Below are positions 6,327 through 10,355 of a stretch of DNA of 10,355 nt, piece after piece (position 1 is the first letter of the stretch; the number at the start of each line of letters is the position of its first letter). The position numbers and the translations under genes were made by a program. The notes beneath the pieces are model-generated. The model saw only the letters and a program-made list of their open reading frames with translations, made no database searches and was not told the DNA's origin. Source of the stretch: an uncultured Gemmatimonadota bacterium (GTDB lineage: Bacteria; Gemmatimonadota; Gemmatimonadetes; Gemmatimonadales; GWC2-71-9); assembly GCA_937961295.1 (NCBI GenBank), contig CALGOK010000115.1:1-10355 (forward strand). Reading direction: 5' to 3'.

Positions 6327-7189
6327 CGACCGACCAGGGTGTAGTTGCGATACTCGAAGGGACGCCAGCCGGTCAGCCGCTCCACGGCGTTCGACGCGAG
6401 CAGGCGGAGGTGCTCCCGCTCGAATCGTGGCGCCGTGACCAGTCGGTCGCCGACCGCACGCGCCGCGATCCACTCGCGCACCTCCGGCGGATGCTCGCCG
6501 GTGAACGGCCGGATGCCCGGGAACCACGGCAGCAGCGGGCGCTGCTGATCCATCTTCCCGCGCCAGTGGTAGATCTCGTTGTCGGTGCGGCGCTTCGCCG
6601 CCAGCGCCCACGCCGGCCGGGCCCAGCCATAGTGGTGCATGCGCACCCCGGATCGGGCCGTGCGGATCCGACGGTCGGCGGCGCCGACCCGGAAGCCCTG
6701 GGCATCGCGGAAGGAGTGGATGTCGAGCGTCGGGTCGAGCCGGATCGCCCGGCATTCGCGGCGATACCAGCGACGGTTGATCGCCACGGTGTCGAATCCG
6801 CCGTAGAAGTGCAGGTACTCCACCAGGACGCCCTCGACCGCCGGGTCGGCGTCGACCGCGGTGATCGTCTCGCGCAGGCGCCGGGCGCCTCCCGACTCGA
6901 GCACCTCGTCGGCCTGGATGTACATCCCCCACGGGTGGCGACACGCCGCCCGCGCCCGCTCCGTCTCGACCGCCAGCATCGCCGGGCCCTGCGAGGGGTC
7001 CCAGGTCGACTCGATCACCCGGATCCGCGGGTCGACGATCGCCCTCACGCGCGCCAGGGTGTCGTCCTCCGACGCGCCGACGTTTACGACCAGCTCATCG
7101 ACTCCCGGCAGCAGCGAGCGAATGCTCGCCTCGAGCGGGAAGTCGAGCAGCGTCGCGTTGCGGACGATGGTGAAGCCGGAAACCTGCAA
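6323..7189 (-). CDS. Family 2 glycosyltransferase (GT-A fold), TTG start
   Basis: The product has 288 residues. The start is taken as TTG at 7189, giving MQVSGFTIVRNATLLDFP, the characteristic opening of a known stand-alone GT2 group. GGGG at 7196-7199 (minus strand) lies six bases before it. An ATG in frame at 7255 would add 22 residues translated from the neighbouring repeat element and is unlikely. The first strand and loop (VSGFTIVRNA, 3-12) and ELVVNVGASEDDT (32-44) bind the nucleotide. YIQADE (90-95) carries the metal-site acidic residues in place of a strict DxD. YLHFYGGFD (125-133) and HHYGWARP (185-192) follow in the acceptor region. No membrane helices are seen. It is the first gene of a two-gene unit with the GT4 downstream. 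The upstream region is occupied by repeat copy 2, leaving only about 15 bases between repeat and start codon, so a conventional promoter must lie in or beyond the repeat. Confidence 0.88.
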   Translation of the reverse strand: MQVSGFTIVRNATLLDFPLEASIRSLLPGVDELVVNVGASEDDTLARVRAIVDPRIRVIESTWDPSQGPAMLAVETERARAACRHPWGMYIQADEVLESGGARRLRETITAVDADPAVEGVLVEYLHFYGGFDTVAINRRWYRRECRAIRLDPTLDIHSFRDAQGFRVGAADRRIRTARSGVRMHHYGWARPAWALAAKRRTDNEIYHWRGKMDQQRPLLPWFPGIRPFTGEHPPEVREWIAARAVGDRLVTAPRFEREHLRLLASNAVERLTGWRPFEYRNYTLVGR

Positions 7190-7204
7190 GCAGTACCCCG
7201 TGAG

Positions 7205-7296
7205 GGTTGGAGACTGGAGATTAGCGATGCGAGACTGGAGATTGGAGTGATGCACGCTCCCTCGAATCGCCAGTCTCGAATCTCGAGTCTCGTCTG
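7205..7296. repeat. Heptamer-built inverted-repeat element, copy 2 (GAYTSGA type)
   Basis: The element lies between divergent glycosyltransferase genes. The left arm has six consecutive 7-base units on the plus strand (7205-7246); GACTGGA occurs at 7212-7218 and again at 7233-7239. After a spacer (about 7247-7261) the right arm has four units on the minus strand (7289 down to 7262), ending in the same AGACGA cap as copy 1. The arms pair over about 31 positions with seven mismatches. Eighteen bases (7230-7247) are identical to 5186-5203 in copy 1. The right end touches the ATG at 7297, leaving no room for a separate leader. Confidence 0.85.
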
Positions 7297-8202
7297 ATGG
7301 CCCTCCACGTCGCCCTCTACCACCCCAGCGTGCTGCCGGTGCGCGACTACGGCGGCACCGAGCGGGTGGTCGCGCGCGGCCTGGTCGTGCTGGGGCACCG
7401 GGTCACGCTGCTGGCGCTGGAGGGGAGCGGAATTCCCGAGGCGACGACGGTGCCGGTCGATCGCGCCGAGGCATTCCGGGAGGGCGGCGCCAGGCTCGGC
7501 CCGCTGCTCCCGCGCGGAGTCGACGTGGTGCACGCGCACGTTCCGCTGGCGGAACCGCCGCCAGGGGTGCCGTTCCTCTGGACCTTCCACGGGACGGGCG
7601 CGCCCGGGCGCCGCTTCCCGCCGAGCACCGTGGCACTCTCCGCTGACCACGCCAGGCGGCACGGCATCGCGCGCTGGGTGCACAACGGGCTCGATCCGGC
7701 CGACTATCGCTTCGCGGCCGCCAAGGGGCCGAGCGATCTCTTCCTCGGCAGGCTGCACTCGGTCAAGGGATGGCAGTGGGCCGTGCAGGGCGCCCGCCGG
7801 AGCGGGCGCGCGCTGGTGGTGGCCGGCGGCTGGCGGATTCCCAGGCCAGGCGTCCGCTTCGTCGGTCGGGTCGGCGGCGACCGCAAGCGGGCCCTGCTCG
7901 CCAGCGCGGCGTGCCTCTGGATGCCGGCACGGTGGGACGAGCCGTTCGGCCTCACCACCATCGAGGCGATGGTGAGCGGCACCCCCGTGCTCGCCACCCG
8001 CCGCGGGGCGCTTCCCGAGATCGTCACGCCCGCGAGCGGCGCGATGGGCGACACGCTGGAGGAACTGGTGGCGCTCAGGCGGTCACTCGATGCGCTCGAC
8101 CCCGAAGCGGTGCGCGCCAACGTGCTGGAGCGATTCACGCATGTGCGGATGGCGACGGACTATGTCGGACTCTATCGGAAGGCCGTGACGGGGGACGGGT
8201 AA
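7297..8202 (+). CDS. Compact family 4 glycosyltransferase
   Basis: The product has 301 residues, about 50-80 shorter than usual for GT4, with shortened N-domain helices but all key motifs present. It opens LHVALYHPSVLPVRDYGGTERVV, where YGGTERV (18-24) is the glycine loop typical of one GT4 subgroup. HAHVPL (79-84), FHGTG (97-101) and VHNGLD (128-133) follow. In the donor domain are LGRLHSVKG (150-158) and the EX7E motif EPFGLTTIE (Glu215, Glu223), then GTPVLATRRGALPEIV. The first beta strand begins at residue 3, so the ATG at 7297 is the natural start. The 12 bases before it belong to repeat copy 2 and contain no Shine-Dalgarno. The last five residues (VTGDG) and the stop are encoded by heptamer units of the third repeat. 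It is the only gene in this stretch on the plus strand, flanked by repeats on both sides. It is a soluble cytoplasmic enzyme of unknown substrate. Confidence 0.9.
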   Translation: MALHVALYHPSVLPVRDYGGTERVVARGLVVLGHRVTLLALEGSGIPEATTVPVDRAEAFREGGARLGPLLPRGVDVVHAHVPLAEPPPGVPFLWTFHGTGAPGRRFPPSTVALSADHARRHGIARWVHNGLDPADYRFAAAKGPSDLFLGRLHSVKGWQWAVQGARRSGRALVVAGGWRIPRPGVRFVGRVGGDRKRALLASAACLWMPARWDEPFGLTTIEAMVSGTPVLATRRGALPEIVTPASGAMGDTLEELVALRRSLDALDPEAVRANVLERFTHVRMATDYVGLYRKAVTGDG

Positions 8203-8278
8203 CTGGTAACGGGTGACGAGCGACCGGGCGGACGGCTCCAATACGGCACCGCGTCACCCGTCCCCCGTCACCCGTCAG
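8185..8278. repeat. Heptamer-built inverted-repeat element, copy 3 (GTGACGG type)
   Basis: The element lies between convergent genes. On the plus strand there are five clear 7-base units from 8185 to 8219 (GTGACGG, then variants such as GTAACGG) and a weak sixth. On the minus strand there are four units from 8278 down to 8251. An exact 16-base inverted repeat joins 8185-8200 with 8256-8271, and a nested 9-base one joins 8210-8218 with 8252-8260, so two alternative hairpins are possible. The unit differs from that of copies 1 and 2, but the architecture is the same, and both units fit GxGAYxG after rotation. The left end lies inside the upstream coding sequence. Confidence 0.82.
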
Positions 8279-8288
8279 TTCTGTTGCG

Positions 8289-9263
8289 TCACCTCGCCGG
8301 CTGGTCCAGCAACAGCTGCCGGATGCGATGCATCCAGGTGTGATCGTGCAGCAGGCGCGACCTGGCCTGCGCACCAATCCGCTCGGCGTCGGCCGGGTTC
8401 TCGAGCAGGGCACGCACCATCTCGCGCAGCTCGCGGCCGTCGCGGAACACCGCCACCTCGCGCCCCGGGGCGAAGTGGCGCGCCAGGTCGCCCCGGTCGT
8501 CGACCACCTGGGCCAGTCCCATCGATGCCAGCTCGAAGAGTCGCAGGTTGCAGCTCGCCTCGAGCGGGTCGCCCTCCACCGCGACGTGGTGGATGTTGAC
8601 GGCCACCGACGCCCCGGCGTAGGCGTGCACGTACTGCTCCGTGCCCGGCACCTCGCCGCGGCAGTAGTCGCGCAGCGAGGTCTTGCGCCAGCCCGGGCCC
8701 CAGATCGCCAGCCCGAACTCCACCAGCTCGCCGAGCAACCGCTCGCGTCGCGGCGTGGCGGTGCCGGCGAACACCACGTTGGCCCGGAACTGGTCGCGGG
8801 TGCGGATGGGGCGATAGACCGACGGATCGGCGGCGTTGGACAGCACGTCCACCGTGCGCCCGAGCCGCTCGGCCACCTCGGCCGCCACGTCGGTCCCGGT
8901 GGCATAGATCGCATCGTACGGCCGCGCGAGCGCGGTCGCCTCGGTGACCGTGCGCAGGTCGTCGGGGAGCCAGTTGATCCATCGCGCGCTCGAGCGGCCG
9001 CGGAGCCGGTCGACCAGCGCCTCGTCGAGCGGCTGGCCGCCGATCACCAGCACCAACGACGGGGCGTGCTCGTCGAGCACCCGCTCGATGCGCTTGGGGA
9101 GGTCGCCGGCGCGAAACCGCTCCAGCAATCCCGGACGGGCGTTGAGGTCGAAGGCGGCGACCCGCGCCCCGAGCCGCTCGAGGGCGCGCACCCGGTGGGC
9201 GGTGTTGGCGTTGCGGACGTCGTCGAATTCGGCGATCAGCAGCACCGACCGGTCGGTCGTCAC
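8289..9263 (-). CDS. CgeB-like glycosyltransferase
   Basis: The product has 324 residues. It resembles the CgeB/'spore maturation protein' group of GT-B enzymes (Glyco_trans_1_2-type C-terminal domain). The N-domain opens SVLLIAEFDD and contains VLVIGGQPLDE (71-81) and WINWLPDD (95-102). The middle has SNAADPSVYRP (142-152) and VFAGTATPRRERLL (164-177), then IWGPGW (187-192). The C-domain has VNIHH (222-226) and the family hallmark NLRLFELASMG (239-249), ending with HDHTWMHRI (307-315). The classic EX7E spacing is not conserved in this group. The start is a GTG at 9263 overlapping the TGA of the ABC exporter (GTGA). It has a near-perfect GGAGGTGA at 9268-9275, so unlike the other coupled starts it can load ribosomes itself. 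Linkage to the exporter suggests it acts on the exported glycan or glycolipid; the substrate is unknown. Confidence 0.85.
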   Translation of the reverse strand: MTTDRSVLLIAEFDDVRNANTAHRVRALERLGARVAAFDLNARPGLLERFRAGDLPKRIERVLDEHAPSLVLVIGGQPLDEALVDRLRGRSSARWINWLPDDLRTVTEATALARPYDAIYATGTDVAAEVAERLGRTVDVLSNAADPSVYRPIRTRDQFRANVVFAGTATPRRERLLGELVEFGLAIWGPGWRKTSLRDYCRGEVPGTEQYVHAYAGASVAVNIHHVAVEGDPLEASCNLRLFELASMGLAQVVDDRGDLARHFAPGREVAVFRDGRELREMVRALLENPADAERIGAQARSRLLHDHTWMHRIRQLLLDQPAR

Positions 9264-10355
9264 GGCCTCACCTCCGCGGCGGAGAATTGCAGGTCATGCA
9301 GGCGGCGGTAGAGGCCGCCCCGGGCGTGCAGTGCCGCGTGGGTCCCGGTCTCGACCACGCAGCCGTCCTCCATCACCACGATCCGGTCGGCCTCGCGCAC
9401 GGTGGCGAGGCGATGGGCGATCACCAGCACGGTTCGGTCGCGCATCAGTCGTTCGATGGCCTCCTGCACCAGGCGCTCCGACTCGGTGTCGAGGGCGCTG
9501 GTCGCCTCGTCGAGGATCAGTATCGGCGCGTCGCGCAGCAGCGCCCGTGCGATCGCGATCCGCTGCCGCTGGCCACCCGAAAGCCGGGTCCCGCGCTCGC
9601 CGAGCATCGTGGCATAGCCCTCGGGCAGCTGGCGGATGAATCCGTCGGCATTGGCGGCCGCCGCGGCGCGCTCGACCGCCTCGTCGGACGCGTCCGGGCG
9701 ACCGTAGGCGATGTTGTCCCGCACGCTCTGGTGCAGCAACACCGTATCCTGGGACACGACCGCGATCAACTCCCGCAGCGACCGGCGCGTGAGCTCGGTC
9801 AGCGGCACCCCGTCGAGGCGCACCGCCCCCGCATCCGGGTCGTGGAAGCGGGGGACGAGCTCCAGCAGGGTGGTCTTCCCCGCCCCGCTCGGCCCCACCA
9901 GCGCGACCACCTCGCCCTTGGCGACCCGGAACGCGACCTCGCGGAGCACCGGCCGGCCGGGTTCGTAGCCGAACGTCACCCCGTCGAAGGCGATCTCGCG
10001 CTCGAACACGGCGGGACGGGCATCGGGCGCATCGTGCTCGACCTCCGGCAGGTCGAGAAGGTCGAAGACCCGCTCCGCGCTGGCCTCCGCGATCGCCAGC
10101 TGGGTCGGGACCTGGGCGATCGCCTTGATCGGCGACATCAGCTGCGCGGCGATCGCCACGAACACGATCGTCGACTCGGCGCTGAGGTTCACCCCCAGCA
10201 TCCCGGGCGAGGCCGCGATCCAGATCACCAGCATGATCATTGCGGCCCCGAACAGCTCGCTCACCGGAGAGGTCAGCAGCGCGAACCGCTGGGTGCGCAC
10301 GTAGCCCTTGCGGTAGCGGTCGGCCTGCGCGGCGAACTCGCGCGCTTCGCCGCCT
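9260..10355 (-). CDS. MsbA-type ABC exporter, fused permease and ATPase (5' end outside the window)
   Basis: The frame is open to the window edge (first full codon at 10354), so 364 C-terminal residues are visible of a protein that usually has about 580-600. The GTG at 10298-10300 is an internal codon: the residues before it (EAREFAAQADRYRKGY) are ordinary permease sequence. The last part of the transmembrane domain includes hydrophobic helices at about 31-48 and 58-72 followed by the coupling region PIKAIAQVPTQLAIAEASAERVFDLL. The nucleotide-binding domain is complete: Walker A GPSGAGKT (154-161), Q-loop Gln202 in VSQDT, signature LSGGQ (258-262), Walker B ILILDEATSALD (278-289) and switch His314 in IAHRLATV. 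Proteins of this kind are inner-membrane homodimers that flip lipids, lipid-linked glycans, peptides or drugs using ATP. Context among glycosyltransferases favours a lipid or lipid-linked glycan, but this is inference. It is followed directly by the coupled CgeB-like gene. Confidence 0.93.
   Translation of the reverse strand, partial: GGEAREFAAQADRYRKGYVRTQRFALLTSPVSELFGAAMIMLVIWIAASPGMLGVNLSAESTIVFVAIAAQLMSPIKAIAQVPTQLAIAEASAERVFDLLDLPEVEHDAPDARPAVFEREIAFDGVTFGYEPGRPVLREVAFRVAKGEVVALVGPSGAGKTTLLELVPRFHDPDAGAVRLDGVPLTELTRRSLRELIAVVSQDTVLLHQSVRDNIAYGRPDASDEAVERAAAAANADGFIRQLPEGYATMLGERGTRLSGGQRQRIAIARALLRDAPILILDEATSALDTESERLVQEAIERLMRDRTVLVIAHRLATVREADRIVVMEDGCVVETGTHAALHARGGLYRRLHDLQFSAAEVRP
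9268..9275 (-). promoter_or_regulatory. Strong ribosome binding site for the CgeB-like gene
   Basis: GGAGGTGA, a near-full match to the anti-Shine-Dalgarno, lies within the last codons of the ABC exporter gene and just before the GTG at 9263. It confirms that start and shows that this gene does not rely only on re-initiation. Confidence 0.7.

Noticed and set aside
6327..6944. Upstream extension of the GT4 gene that starts at 6326
   Set aside because: The frame is open but lies out of frame within the GT2 gene and lacks family character; the GTG at 6326 starts just before the first Rossmann strand.
7205..7246. Heptamer array considered as a CRISPR or phage attachment site
   Set aside because: Units are 7 bases with no unique spacers, there are no cas genes, and there is no integrase or tRNA nearby.
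7190..7255. ATG at 7255 as start of the GT2 gene
   Set aside because: The extra 22 residues are a translation of the heptamer repeat and precede the normal family N-terminus.

Overview
The window is GC-rich, gene-dense bacterial DNA with short intergenic gaps, frequent GTG starts and two small outer-membrane beta-barrel proteins, so it is Gram-negative. The style (barrel genes with very short signal peptides ending in AQ, high GC, many stand-alone glycosyltransferases) resembles Gemmatimonadota. That assignment is an inference; Myxococcota or Acidobacteriota are not excluded.

Layout. (1) Positions 2-1414, plus strand: the C-terminal part of a membrane-anchored family 2 glycosyltransferase, a possible 31-codon bridging ORF, then two small two-helix membrane proteins that look like diverged tandem paralogues. 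(2) Positions 1411-3726, minus strand: a family 4 glycosyltransferase followed by a class V aminotransferase-like gene whose start overlaps the previous stop. The aminotransferase is frameshifted near 1848-1856. (3) Positions 3867-5171, plus strand: two paralogous beta-barrel proteins. (4) Positions 5244-7189, minus strand: a family 2 glycosyltransferase (TTG start) coupled to a family 4 glycosyltransferase. (5) Positions 7297-8202, plus strand: a compact family 4 glycosyltransferase. (6) Positions 8289-10355, minus strand: an MsbA-type ABC exporter (5' end outside the window) coupled to a CgeB-like glycosyltransferase.

Together these genes look like part of a cell-surface polysaccharide or glycolipid locus: cytoplasmic glycosyltransferases build a glycan, a membrane GT2 may act on a lipid carrier or polymer, and the ABC exporter may flip the product. 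The substrates cannot be read from the sequence. All three tight minus-strand gene pairs are joined by the same GTGA start/stop overlap.

The most unusual signal is not a gene. The three intergenic gaps at 5172-5243, 7190-7296 and 8203-8288 are largely made of short tandem heptamers, on one strand in the left arm and on the other strand in the right arm, so each folds into a long imperfect hairpin. Two gaps use a GAYTSGA-type unit and the third a GTGACGG-type unit. The elements sit exactly at the three successive strand switches around the glycosyltransferase genes, and they supply or touch stop and start codons of the flanking genes. No RNA genes, CRISPR arrays, insertion sequences or gene-free stretches over 300 bases were seen.
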